In this document: positions 52,523 to 61,482 of the stretch, piece by piece
Numbering within the stretch: the stretch's first letter is position 1
How the letters are laid out: the number at the start of each line of letters is the position of its first letter
Assembly: GCF_003602095.1 (NCBI RefSeq)
Contig: NZ_RAHH01000012.1
Coordinates: 62,001-126,000 of the forward strand
Length of the DNA: 64,000 nucleotides
Direction: 5' to 3'
From: Rahnella woolbedingensis
Lineage (GTDB): Bacteria > Pseudomonadota > Gammaproteobacteria > Enterobacterales > Enterobacteriaceae
Notes under the pieces: model-generated
Database searches by the model: none
Told to the model about the DNA's origin: nothing
What the model saw: only the letters and a program-made list of their open reading frames with translations
Program-made: the position numbers and the translations under genes

Positions 52523-55183
52523 TTATCCCGCTACGTGATATTTCAGCCGGTATTCTCCTGAGCCCACCTCTGCGGTAAACCCTTCTGCATTACGGATAAA
52601 ATCAACGCCATCCGCTTCAAGCAATGTTTCACCGCCCGTCAGCACTACGGTGGCGGAAGTATTCGCCGGAACCTTCACACAAAGATTCACTTCCTGACCA
52701 CTGACTTCCCAGCGAACGCCTATTGCGCCATAAACCGACTGGTAACGAGTTTCCAGCCAGTTCAGACCGCCGCCGGTCAGCGGTTTAATGATGAAGTGCT
52801 TGAATCCTGGCTGCTCTTCGTCCGCTTCAATCCCCGCCGCCACGCGGTAAAGCCATTCGCCGACCGCGCCGTAAGCGTAGTGATTGAAGGAATTCATGTC
52901 CGCGCTCCACATGCTGCCGTCCGGCTTAATGCCATCCCAGTGCTCCCAGATAGTGGTGGCACCGGCTTTCACCTGATACAGCCATGACGGGAAATCGTCT
53001 TTCAGCAGCAAATCCCAGGCTTCCCTGATGCGACCATTCTGGCTCAGCGCGTGGCAGAAATACGGCGTGCCGACAAAACCGGTGACCAGATGCCCGTTGT
53101 GTTCATTGAGCAATTCGACCAGTGTATCGGTTGTTTTCTGGCGAAATGCCTCAGGCACCAGATTGAAATACAGCGCCAGAATGTGTGCGGTTTGCGTTCT
53201 GGCTGCCAGACGGCCGGAAGGCGTGAAGAATTCCTCCTGAAAACGTCTTACGATCGCCTGATGCAGGGCATTGTAATGTTGATAGTCCGCATCGCGTTTC
53301 AGCACTTTGGCCGCTTTGGCGAATAATTGCGTGGAATAAGCGTAATACGCCGTGCAGGTCAGATCGTTTGGCGTGACCCCGAAGTAACTGCCCTCTTTAG
53401 CGTCCAGCGCCACCCAGTCGCCGAACTGTAATTTATAGTGCCAGATATGGTTTTCGGCATGGGCTGTCATAAAATCAATCCAGCCTTTCATGCTGTCGTA
53501 CTGATTTTCCAGCACCCGGGTATCGCCATACATCAGGTACATCGTCCACGGATTGATCACGGCTGCATCCGCCCACGCCGAGGCGGAATGGGTTCCGCCT
53601 TCTGACAGCAAACGGTCTTTGCCACAGTAGCCGGTCAGGATGTCCGGGATCACATGCGGTACCCCGCCTTCTGGGGTCTGGTCATAACGAAGATCGGTCA
53701 GCCATTTGGCGAAGAAATTGCGGGTCTGCATCAGATAGCTCGCCGTTCGGCAAAAAATTTGCGCATCGCCCGTCCAGCCGAGACGTTCGTCACGCTGCGG
53801 GCAGTCCGTCGGCACATCAATAAAGTTACCTTTCAGCCCCCACAAAATATTGTGATGTAACTGATTCAGACCCGGATTTGAGCAGGCAAAATAACCGGTC
53901 TGTTCCATAGCGGAATGCAAAACAATGGCTGTGAAATTATTCAGATCCAGCGCCGCCGGATACTGCTCTACTTTCACGTAGCGGAATCCCTGCCAGGTAA
54001 AGTGCGGATGCCAGATTTCTTCGCCCTCACCTTTGAGCACATACTCCGTGCGCTGCGTGGCTGTCCGCAGGTTATCCAGATACACATTCCCTTGTGCGTC
54101 CAGCACTTCAAAATGGCGCAACACCACTTTATCCCCCGCGTTGCCGCAGACCTTAAACTCAACCCAGCCGCTGAGGTTCTGACCGAAATCAATCACGGTG
54201 TCGCCCTGCGGCGTGGTGATAAGCTGAACCGGTTTGAGTTCTTCCATTTTTCTGACGGTGTTACTTCCCTGCGCGACCAGCGTGGATTTTTCATGCGTCA
54301 CCACACTCACCGGACGCCAGCCGTCCGCTGAAAAACCTTTCGCGCACCAGCCGGAGATTTCCCTGCGCGCATCATAAATTTCACCGTCATAAATTTCTGA
54401 AAACAGAATGGCGGAATCATGCGCTTTCCAGCTTTCATCGCTGACCACAATATCCTGCGATCCATCTTTATAATTAATAACCAGCCGGGAAATAAGCGCA
54501 GTTTGTTCGCCATAATAATTCCGATGACGGCTGAAGCCCATATCTCCTTTGTACCAGCCAGCACCGGTTATTGCGCCGAGGACATTTTCACCCTTTTCCA
54601 AAATATCGGTCAGATTATAGGTTTGATAAAGTAAGTGATTGTGATAACTCGTCCAGCCCGGTGTCAGGGCATCTTCTCCGATTTTACGGCCATTGAGATG
54701 TAATTCATAAAGCCCCAGCGCGCTGACATGAATAAACGCTGACTGAATATCTTGCGCACGGTTGAGGACAAATGATTTTCGCAATAATGTCCCAGCGGAA
54801 TGATCTTTATCGACGGGCGTTTCGGCAGAGATAAATTCAGCCTGCCATTCGTGGGGGTAAAGCACGCCGGAAATCATTTCAGCGGCCGGACTCCAGTTGC
54901 TGGTCTTGCCATAATTATCCCGCACCTGAACGCGAATAAAATAGTGCTGCGAGGACGTCATCATCAGTTCAGTCAGTGCGACATTATTCGATGATTCACA
55001 TTCCTGCCATTCACCGTGAAGCAAAATAGGATCGAAACTCTGTTCATGACTGACCTGGATCCGATATGCAGTTTGCCGGACGTTCCTGTCAGCACTTTCA
55101 ATTTTCCAGCCCAGTACAGGAAGTTCCTGCACACCTGATAATGCGGACTCCTGATTGAGTGTAAGTCGGGTGACTGCAAGCAT
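52523..55183 (-). CDS. Alpha-L-rhamnosidase, glycoside hydrolase family 78
   Basis: This 886-residue enzyme has N-terminal beta-sandwich domains (residues 1-330), a central six-hairpin catalytic barrel with DCPQRDERLGWTGDAQIF near 490 (catalytic acid region), ADAAVINPW and TIWEHWDGI near 770, and a C-terminal beta domain (GGLNWLETRYQSVYG). This is the bacterial GH78 domain order. There is no signal peptide, so it works in the cytoplasm on imported rhamnosides. GGAG precedes the ATG. It lies 45 bases after the MFS gene in the same operon. Confidence 0.93.
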   Translation of the reverse strand: MLAVTRLTLNQESALSGVQELPVLGWKIESADRNVRQTAYRIQVSHEQSFDPILLHGEWQECESSNNVALTELMMTSSQHYFIRVQVRDNYGKTSNWSPAAEMISGVLYPHEWQAEFISAETPVDKDHSAGTLLRKSFVLNRAQDIQSAFIHVSALGLYELHLNGRKIGEDALTPGWTSYHNHLLYQTYNLTDILEKGENVLGAITGAGWYKGDMGFSRHRNYYGEQTALISRLVINYKDGSQDIVVSDESWKAHDSAILFSEIYDGEIYDARREISGWCAKGFSADGWRPVSVVTHEKSTLVAQGSNTVRKMEELKPVQLITTPQGDTVIDFGQNLSGWVEFKVCGNAGDKVVLRHFEVLDAQGNVYLDNLRTATQRTEYVLKGEGEEIWHPHFTWQGFRYVKVEQYPAALDLNNFTAIVLHSAMEQTGYFACSNPGLNQLHHNILWGLKGNFIDVPTDCPQRDERLGWTGDAQIFCRTASYLMQTRNFFAKWLTDLRYDQTPEGGVPHVIPDILTGYCGKDRLLSEGGTHSASAWADAAVINPWTMYLMYGDTRVLENQYDSMKGWIDFMTAHAENHIWHYKLQFGDWVALDAKEGSYFGVTPNDLTCTAYYAYSTQLFAKAAKVLKRDADYQHYNALHQAIVRRFQEEFFTPSGRLAARTQTAHILALYFNLVPEAFRQKTTDTLVELLNEHNGHLVTGFVGTPYFCHALSQNGRIREAWDLLLKDDFPSWLYQVKAGATTIWEHWDGIKPDGSMWSADMNSFNHYAYGAVGEWLYRVAAGIEADEEQPGFKHFIIKPLTGGGLNWLETRYQSVYGAIGVRWEVSGQEVNLCVKVPANTSATVVLTGGETLLEADGVDFIRNAEGFTAEVGSGEYRLKYHVAG

Positions 55184-55228
55184 AATTCGTGACTCCTCAT
55201 GTAATATTCTGAGTAATTAAATAAATAA

Positions 55229-56527
55229 CTAAAGTTGTTTTATGGCAGAAGCCGGATATTCGGACGCGGGTTCTTTAATAAGCACACCGGCTTCGCTGTT
55301 AAATTCGTTTCGTTGTTTGCCGTGGAAACAGATCCAGCCGATGAATAACCCGCACGCCACCGTCGCGGATAACAGGGAATAAAGCACCTGAGGCCCGGCT
55401 TCGAGCAACAGCGGCGTAATAAATGCCAGCACGCCGCATAATAATCTGGAGACTGCCACGATCACGCCTTGTGCCGTTGATCGCAGCATGGTCGGGAAGG
55501 ATTCCTGCGACCAGATTTTCATTATTCCTTCAAAGGCCAGTCCGCTGCCGATCGCGGTGAAGAATAAACAACAGAACCAGGAAACCGGCGAGAAATTAAA
55601 TATTACCGGCAGGAAGAATCCGCCCGCGAAACAAAAGGCACCCAGAATAAATGCCGGAATACGTCCTGGCGTATCAACAAACCGCATAAACATAATCCCA
55701 GAAAATACCCCGACCGGCATTGTCAGCAAGTTCCACATTGAATTCTGTTCGACAGAAATCCCCACTACATTCACCGCAATATACGTGCCGAACTGACCGC
55801 CGGTATTCGCCGCGAGATTAGTAAAAGCGTAGAACAGGCACAGAGCAATAAACGGCCACAGATACTTTCCGTGCAGGAGATCTTTAAACGCCGCTTTTTG
55901 CGCGCGCACCGTCACAATGCCCGCCCGCCGTTCGTTACGCGCCGTCAGCCATAAAGGCGATTCCGGAATTGTGCAGCGCAAAGCCAGCAAAACGACAGCC
56001 ACGGTGCAGACATGCAGATACATAATCTGCGCGCCGGGGCGTCCCCATCCGCCGACGATGGATGAAATCGCCATCGTGGTGCCAATGCCTAAAAACCACA
56101 GCAGGTTCGACAATCCGATAATCTTGCCGCGATTTTTATCGGTTGCCGCTTCGGCAATTGTCGCCAGAGAAACCGGTAAATCCGCGCCCGTTGCCAGCCC
56201 GACCAGCAACGTACCGGCCAGCAACAGCGGGAAGGTATCGCCGAATGCCAGCAATAACGTGCCGGTAATAATCATCGCCATCGTAGCAATAAACACTTTG
56301 CGTCTGCCGTAACAGTCGCCCAGTCTTCCGCCTGTCAGTGCGCCCAGCGCAATGCTCAGCGTTAATATTCCGGAAAGTATGCCTATCTGAACAACAGTGG
56401 TGCCGATCGTTTTCTGATATATCACCAGCGCAGTTCCGTTTGAAACAATCGCGGCAGAATCAATATATGACGCCATACCGGATACCACCCCGACGTACCA
56501 GGGATTGAGTTGTTTAGTGGTTGACAT
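55229..56527 (-). CDS. MFS transporter, sugar-porter type (probable rhamnoside uptake)
   Basis: This 432-residue protein of about 12 helices has the sugar-porter motifs GGRLGDCYGRRKVF after helix 2 and PESPLWLTARNERR after helix 6. AAGGA precedes the ATG. It is immediately upstream of the cytoplasmic GH78 enzyme, so import of intact rhamnose-containing glycosides is the natural inference. Export of a product cannot be excluded. Confidence 0.85.
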   Translation of the reverse strand: MSTTKQLNPWYVGVVSGMASYIDSAAIVSNGTALVIYQKTIGTTVVQIGILSGILTLSIALGALTGGRLGDCYGRRKVFIATMAMIITGTLLLAFGDTFPLLLAGTLLVGLATGADLPVSLATIAEAATDKNRGKIIGLSNLLWFLGIGTTMAISSIVGGWGRPGAQIMYLHVCTVAVVLLALRCTIPESPLWLTARNERRAGIVTVRAQKAAFKDLLHGKYLWPFIALCLFYAFTNLAANTGGQFGTYIAVNVVGISVEQNSMWNLLTMPVGVFSGIMFMRFVDTPGRIPAFILGAFCFAGGFFLPVIFNFSPVSWFCCLFFTAIGSGLAFEGIMKIWSQESFPTMLRSTAQGVIVAVSRLLCGVLAFITPLLLEAGPQVLYSLLSATVACGLFIGWICFHGKQRNEFNSEAGVLIKEPASEYPASAIKQL

Positions 56528-56629
56528 AATTATGTCCTTCAGAGGTAACGGTGAATTAATGAGTCCGTGAGAGATCCTTTCCTTTACTGTTCTTATGATT
56601 ATTTATTACTGCTGATAAATATCGCGACC

Positions 56630-57502
56630 TTATAAACCTTTCGGCGTTGCAATAACACTGTTACTCACCCGCATCCGTTCCTGAGTGGGGGTGCGGTTGA
56701 ATTGTTTCTTGTAAGCTTCCGTTAATCTGGATGTGGTGGAAAATCCGCATAATGTAGCTATTTTCCCGATAGTTAAATCAGAGGTGCGAAGTAATTCCTG
56801 CGTCTTCAATAACCGATAACGCTGCTGGAACTTCTCTGGCGTATATCCGGTGATTTCTTTTACAAACCGGAACATGGTTCTTTTGGCCACGCCACTTTCT
56901 TCACACAAATAATTCCAGTTAATACTGCACGTATAATTCTCGCGCAAATAGTTGAGTAAATGTCGCTTGCCGGAATCTGTCGGGCTGATACGGTATTCCC
57001 TGCGTGTGGCACACTGATACAACATGACAATCATTGATAATAAATAGGACTCCGCCGTAGCAAAGTAAGTATTGTCATAACGGGCATCACACCGGCGAGT
57101 TATTTTATCGGTCAGCTCAATAACTTTCGCCAGTTCTTCATCCGTTAAGCCGGCGCGACGTTTTTTCATCGAGGCTGTATAGTCTTTAATTCCCGCCGTC
57201 AGCACGCCGATATTACTGATAAAATGAAACGGCCGCTCTGTGTGTAACAAAATATTGGTGATCGATAAATTATTGGTGGATTCATAACAGTGAACGTCAT
57301 GCGCGCTGACGATGAAAAAATCACCTTTATGAATAAATTCCGCCTGATCGTTAATGATATGAAATCCGCTGCCATTACGCACAATAACCAGCTCATCAAA
57401 CTCATGCTCATGGACATCTTCCATCGACTGACAGTTCATATCGAATAAACTAAAAGCATGATGTTCTGACTGAAAGAAATCACTGACCTTAAGTGTTTTC
57501 AT
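56630..57502 (-). CDS. AraC-family transcriptional regulator of the rhamnosidase operon
   Basis: This 290-residue regulator has an N-terminal cupin-like sensor domain (HEFDELVIVRNGSGFHIIND, with the pattern seen in RhaS/RhaR) and a C-terminal double helix-turn-helix (LCEESGVAKRTMFRFVKEITGYTPEKFQQRYRL; IGKIATLCGFSTTSRLTEAYKKQFNRTP). It lies 102 bases upstream of the MFS gene on the same strand and probably activates that operon in response to a rhamnoside or rhamnose. Confidence 0.88.
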   Translation of the reverse strand: MKTLKVSDFFQSEHHAFSLFDMNCQSMEDVHEHEFDELVIVRNGSGFHIINDQAEFIHKGDFFIVSAHDVHCYESTNNLSITNILLHTERPFHFISNIGVLTAGIKDYTASMKKRRAGLTDEELAKVIELTDKITRRCDARYDNTYFATAESYLLSMIVMLYQCATRREYRISPTDSGKRHLLNYLRENYTCSINWNYLCEESGVAKRTMFRFVKEITGYTPEKFQQRYRLLKTQELLRTSDLTIGKIATLCGFSTTSRLTEAYKKQFNRTPTQERMRVSNSVIATPKGL

Positions 57503-57692
57503 GCATTCACCGAACCTATAATTAATATTACCGGCTTGCTATTTTCGAGCATCATTAAATATATCCTGTCGATAAAAAGATTAGACCGTAATAATTATGA
57601 CAAGTCTATACGACGAACTGGCACTGTGGCGTAACTGCCCGTGACGTTTGTTTCATTTTTGTATCAGAAATCCCATTTCAGGATCACATGAC

Positions 57693-57720
57693 AAAAAAAT
57701 GCGCAGACTGAGCTGCGCAT
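57693..57720 (-). terminator. Intrinsic terminator downstream of the gntR gene
   Basis: On the minus strand ATGCGCAG and CTGCGCAT form an eight-base stem with a six-base loop, followed by a run of U residues. It lies 32 bases after the gntR stop at 57752 and ends the polyuronate transcript. Confidence 0.9.
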
Positions 57721-57751
57721 CGGGGACAAAATGAAACAGTTTCGCTGAACG

Positions 57752-58462
57752 TTACGCCTGACTCAGCCGATGCTTATGCCCTTTCATCAGGCTGAGCGAC
57801 GCTGAAAATGCGGCACCTTCATCTCCGGCCATAATGGCTTCATAAATCCTTTTATGCTCATTCAGGCACATGCCGCCTTCTTTTGAGGAATACTCAAAGA
57901 ACCATTTGAAAATGGTGGTCAGCACGTTGCCAAACGGCACGTAAAAACAGTTGCCGGAAGCAATAAATATCATCCGGTGAAATTTGGTATCGATATCCAC
58001 CCACTGCTCAGCATCAAAATTTTCAGCGACATGGCACATCTGGCGATAAATCCGCGAAAGTTCGATGCGCTGTTCTTTGCTGGCATTAACGGCGGCCAGC
58101 GCGGTGGCGTGCGGTTCGATAGCTTTGCGAAACTCCAGAAACTGGTGATAGATTTCTTCGGTCGCTTCCATGCCTTGCATCCATTCCAGCAGTTGCGGAT
58201 CGAGCATGTTCCATTGCGCGCGCTCTTTAACGCGGGTACCAATTTTAGGACGCGACTCGAGTAATCCTTTCGAGGTCAGTAGTTTCAGCGCCTCGCGCAG
58301 CGCGGTGCGGCTGACGCCAAACTGTTCACCGAGCTCGATTTCACTCGGCAGGATGGCTCCCGACGCCAGTTCGCCCGACAGAATTTTGCGGGCGATATCG
58401 CGGGCGATATGCGTATTCAGGCCACGGGTCATGCCTGCGGCGGTTTCAAACTGCATCGTCAT
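57752..58462 (-). CDS. GntR-family regulator (FCD/FadR subgroup) of the polyuronate locus
   Basis: This 236-residue regulator has a winged helix (GAILPSEIELGEQFGVSRTALREALKLLTSKGLLESRPKIGTRV) and an FCD domain with metal-type residues in DIDTKFHRMIFIASGN and LNEHKRIYEAIMAG. FCD regulators of this sort typically sense uronates or 2-keto-3-deoxygluconate. It is the last gene of the operon, 94 bases after the SDR gene. GGAAG precedes the ATG. It probably controls the lyases and the divergent symporter. Confidence 0.88.
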   Translation of the reverse strand: MTMQFETAAGMTRGLNTHIARDIARKILSGELASGAILPSEIELGEQFGVSRTALREALKLLTSKGLLESRPKIGTRVKERAQWNMLDPQLLEWMQGMEATEEIYHQFLEFRKAIEPHATALAAVNASKEQRIELSRIYRQMCHVAENFDAEQWVDIDTKFHRMIFIASGNCFYVPFGNVLTTIFKWFFEYSSKEGGMCLNEHKRIYEAIMAGDEGAAFSASLSLMKGHKHRLSQA

Positions 58463-58556
58463 ATTCTTCCCTTTTTACTGTGCAGATTGCCGACATCATA
58501 GTTCAGGCGACGGCGCGCTGCATGCGCCCGCCGCACTGAAACGCCCAAACTGTGCG

Positions 58557-59333
58557 CTATGGCGCCATCTGGCCGCCATTAACGTCTAATATCTGTCCGG
58601 TGATGTAACCGCTACAGGCGTGCGAAGCGAAAAACAGGTACGACGGTGCCAGTTCTTCAGAGGTGCCGAAACGCCCCATCGCAATAGAACCGGCGATTTT
58701 CTCGCGCACTTCCGCACTTTTATCCGCGTGAAAAACGGTGTCGATAGTACCCGGTGCGATCACGTTGAAGCGGATATTGTCTTTGGTGAATTCCTTCACC
58801 CAGTTACGATGCACGTTGTGCAGCCAGGCTTTTGACGCCGCGTACAGGCTGGCTCCCGGCCCGCCGCCTTCGCGTCCGGCAATCGAACCGGTACTGATCA
58901 CCGACGTGGTTTTGCCGCTCTGTTTCGCCGCATGACGTAAATGCGGGATGGCAAATTTTGTCACCATCAGCGCCGAACGGGCGTTTAAGTCCATGACATG
59001 GTCGTAAAATTCGTCGTCGATATTTTCCAGCCCCTGACGTCCGCCCAGACCGCCCGCGTTATTGATAAGCACGTCGATGCCGCCAAAACGTTCGACAAAG
59101 TTGGCTACCAGCGCTTCGCACTCAGCCGATTTCGTCACATCTGCGCCGAAGTACACCACTTCGCCGCCATTTTTAGCAATCTCTGCCGCCAGTTTATCGA
59201 GACTGGCATCATGGCGATGGCCGTTAATCCCGACCTTCGCGCCCGCCGCAGCAAATGCCTGCGCCGCGGCGAGACCGATACCTTTGGTTGAACCGGTAAT
59301 CAAAACACGCTGACCTTTCAAATCGTTAAACAT
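58557..59333 (-). CDS. SDR oxidoreductase, probable 4-deoxy-5-hexulose uronate (DEH) reductase
   Basis: This 258-residue Rossmann enzyme has the cofactor loop TGSTKGIG at 13-20, NNAG at 91-94, and the catalytic Ser150, Tyr164 and Lys168 (YAASK). The C-terminal MGRFGTSEELAPSYLFFASHACSGYITGQILDVNGG is the classical SDR end. In alginate pathways an SDR reduces the unsaturated-uronate product DEH to 2-keto-3-deoxygluconate with NAD(P)H, and the neighbouring lyases support that role. GGAG precedes the ATG. The substrate is inferred from context. Confidence 0.85.
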   Translation of the reverse strand: MFNDLKGQRVLITGSTKGIGLAAAQAFAAAGAKVGINGHRHDASLDKLAAEIAKNGGEVVYFGADVTKSAECEALVANFVERFGGIDVLINNAGGLGGRQGLENIDDEFYDHVMDLNARSALMVTKFAIPHLRHAAKQSGKTTSVISTGSIAGREGGGPGASLYAASKAWLHNVHRNWVKEFTKDNIRFNVIAPGTIDTVFHADKSAEVREKIAGSIAMGRFGTSEELAPSYLFFASHACSGYITGQILDVNGGQMAP

Positions 59334-59343
59334 AATGACTCCT

Positions 59344-61482
59344 TTATGATTCAGGGATGTTCAGAGGTGAGACGGATTGCCACGCCACGCTGAACGCGTC
59401 TTGCGCTGCCGGTGCGGCGCGGTTGCTGATGCGAACGTTCAACGTCCGGCTGGCGGCAAAGAAAATATTCAGTTCGGTTTGTTCGTCGTCATAACTGACC
59501 ACGCTGACACGCTCCACCTTGCCGCGTGCATCGAGGGATGTTTCAGTCGCTTCATCGAAAACACCGTGCGTTTCAAACACGCTGGCAAAAATGGCGTTCG
59601 TGCCGTGCGTTCGCAGCAGTAAAGCCGGTTCGCTGCGCAGATTGAAATGCGGATCGTTCGCGCCGGTGCGCGCCATAATCAGCTCGCCGCCTTCAGGGAA
59701 TGCGCTGACCAGCGTGTGGTAACTGTCGCCATCAAGCCAGCTGAATAACGCCGAATCACCGGCTGCAATTTGCGCACGCGCGCAATCCCATAAATGCTGA
59801 TAACCGTGGTCTTCGCCCAGCGGTTTCAGCGTGCTGGCGGCTTTCAGCGCGACGTCTGTGCGGACAAATTGCCCGAGATGATGCAGGCAATAATCGTAAC
59901 GATGTGGCTGTGCGCTGTTCAGCCGGAAGACGTCCACTATCAGGGGTGATGAAAGTTCCGGCAGGCTGAGCATCAGTACCGTACGTTGCTGACCGACACC
60001 TGGCGTGTAGTTTTTCAACCGGGCGCTCATGCCCTGTTCTGCCGGATTTTTCGTCACGAAGAAATGCGGTTCGCCCCAGCGTTTTTCGGCTTCCAGACTG
60101 TCGCCGTGATTCTGACTTTGCCCGTCAACGACCACGGTGTTGTGTGCGACCGTCTGTTTGCAGTAGCTGTTATTTTCAGGGATGTAGCGCCCGCCGAATT
60201 TTGGCTCGACGTTCACCCAGCGGCCAAAGCCGTAATCGCGCAGGAACTCGCGTCCGCGGCTGAAAAGGCTGAGATGCAGGCCGTCAAAGTGGCCGTGATT
60301 CAGTGCCGAATGCAGACGCGGAATGCTGCCATGCTGGCCGTACCACAGCAGCGCCATATCCTGATTTTCTGCGTCACTGCGCAAAATCCCGATCCCGCCC
60401 TGCGTCCCTTCGGGGCCATCGCGCAGTGCAACACTGCCCCAGTTCAGGGGTTGCGCAGGCGATTTTTGCAGCGCGTCGGATAAGTCCAGCGCGCTGGCAC
60501 TGACCCAAAGGGTGTGCTGTTGTTGCGCGGCGGCAATCCACTGCCGATTGTGGCCGTAACGGGAATAACAGACGCTGGCGGCGATCACTGCGCCGTCATC
60601 GCGGATATTGATGGTTTTGGATGAATCATTCAGCGCGGGCCAGGTACCGTCGGGGAAAGCCGTCAGCATCAGGGCTTCGCAGGTTTTGCGGATGATCTGG
60701 TCACGGAACCGGTAAATCTCTAATTCCGGCTGACGACGTTCAATCGCCTCGCTCAGTAACAGAAGCGGCCGCAACGCGAAACGATGATAATACGGCCCTT
60801 CGATGTAATAACCGTCCGGCGAAAAAAGCTGGCTGAGTTGGGCAAAGAACCCGCCGCTTTCGCTGTCACCTTTCAGGCCGTACAGCGCCTTTTCCACCAG
60901 CGAAGAGTCGCCCAGCACATAACCGCTGATGGCCGCAGCTGCCACTGACCAGATGCCGTGGTTATGCACGATATCGAAATCTTGGGTATGCTGGTGCAGC
61001 GCATCATCCGCCATCACCCGAAACAAATTCACTTCAATATGTTCCCGCTGAGCGGCATCGAGCGACGGCATCAGGCAGTGATAGCCTTCGACGGCGTACA
61101 GCCAGAACATGTTTTCATTGAGTGTCTGATGGAATAAACGGCCTGGCGAATTACTGTCTTTGCTGGTGGCACTGCCGAGCGCCGGATAAACCGCGGCATA
61201 ACCGTTCAGCAGCGCCAGCGCGTAATCGAAATAACGCGTTTCACCGGTGATCAGAAATAAACGTCCGGCCAGATTTATGCCCAGATAATTTTGCTTGTGC
61301 TGTGTATGCTCCTGACCGCCCGCCTCGCCGTGACCGGGAATGTTCAGCGGTTGCGCGAGCATCTTTTCCAGCGTGGTGATTTGCGCCCGCAGCGCCGCAC
61401 CCAGCAGGGAATCCGCATCCAGCTGATCACGGAGCTTCTCCGCTTCGCTGATGCTTATGAGTAATGGCTGCCAGTGATTCAT
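59344..61482 (-). CDS. Oligo-uronate lyase, PL17/heparinase II-III-like
   Basis: This 712-residue polysaccharide lyase has an N-terminal alpha barrel with IVHNHGIWSVAAAAISGYVLGD near residue 187 (catalytic Asn-His pair) and YYIEGPYYHRFALRP near 245 (tyrosine acid/base candidate). A C-terminal beta-sheet domain follows, with LNHGHFDGLHLSLFSRG and QTVAHNTVVVDGQSQNHGD. This is the PL17 layout of exolytic oligoalginate lyases. It lacks a signal peptide, so it probably acts in the cytoplasm on imported oligomers and releases monomers that form DEH. It overlaps the previous gene by four bases (ATGA). Confidence 0.87.
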   Translation of the reverse strand: MNHWQPLLISISEAEKLRDQLDADSLLGAALRAQITTLEKMLAQPLNIPGHGEAGGQEHTQHKQNYLGINLAGRLFLITGETRYFDYALALLNGYAAVYPALGSATSKDSNSPGRLFHQTLNENMFWLYAVEGYHCLMPSLDAAQREHIEVNLFRVMADDALHQHTQDFDIVHNHGIWSVAAAAISGYVLGDSSLVEKALYGLKGDSESGGFFAQLSQLFSPDGYYIEGPYYHRFALRPLLLLSEAIERRQPELEIYRFRDQIIRKTCEALMLTAFPDGTWPALNDSSKTINIRDDGAVIAASVCYSRYGHNRQWIAAAQQQHTLWVSASALDLSDALQKSPAQPLNWGSVALRDGPEGTQGGIGILRSDAENQDMALLWYGQHGSIPRLHSALNHGHFDGLHLSLFSRGREFLRDYGFGRWVNVEPKFGGRYIPENNSYCKQTVAHNTVVVDGQSQNHGDSLEAEKRWGEPHFFVTKNPAEQGMSARLKNYTPGVGQQRTVLMLSLPELSSPLIVDVFRLNSAQPHRYDYCLHHLGQFVRTDVALKAASTLKPLGEDHGYQHLWDCARAQIAAGDSALFSWLDGDSYHTLVSAFPEGGELIMARTGANDPHFNLRSEPALLLRTHGTNAIFASVFETHGVFDEATETSLDARGKVERVSVVSYDDEQTELNIFFAASRTLNVRISNRAAPAAQDAFSVAWQSVSPLNIPES

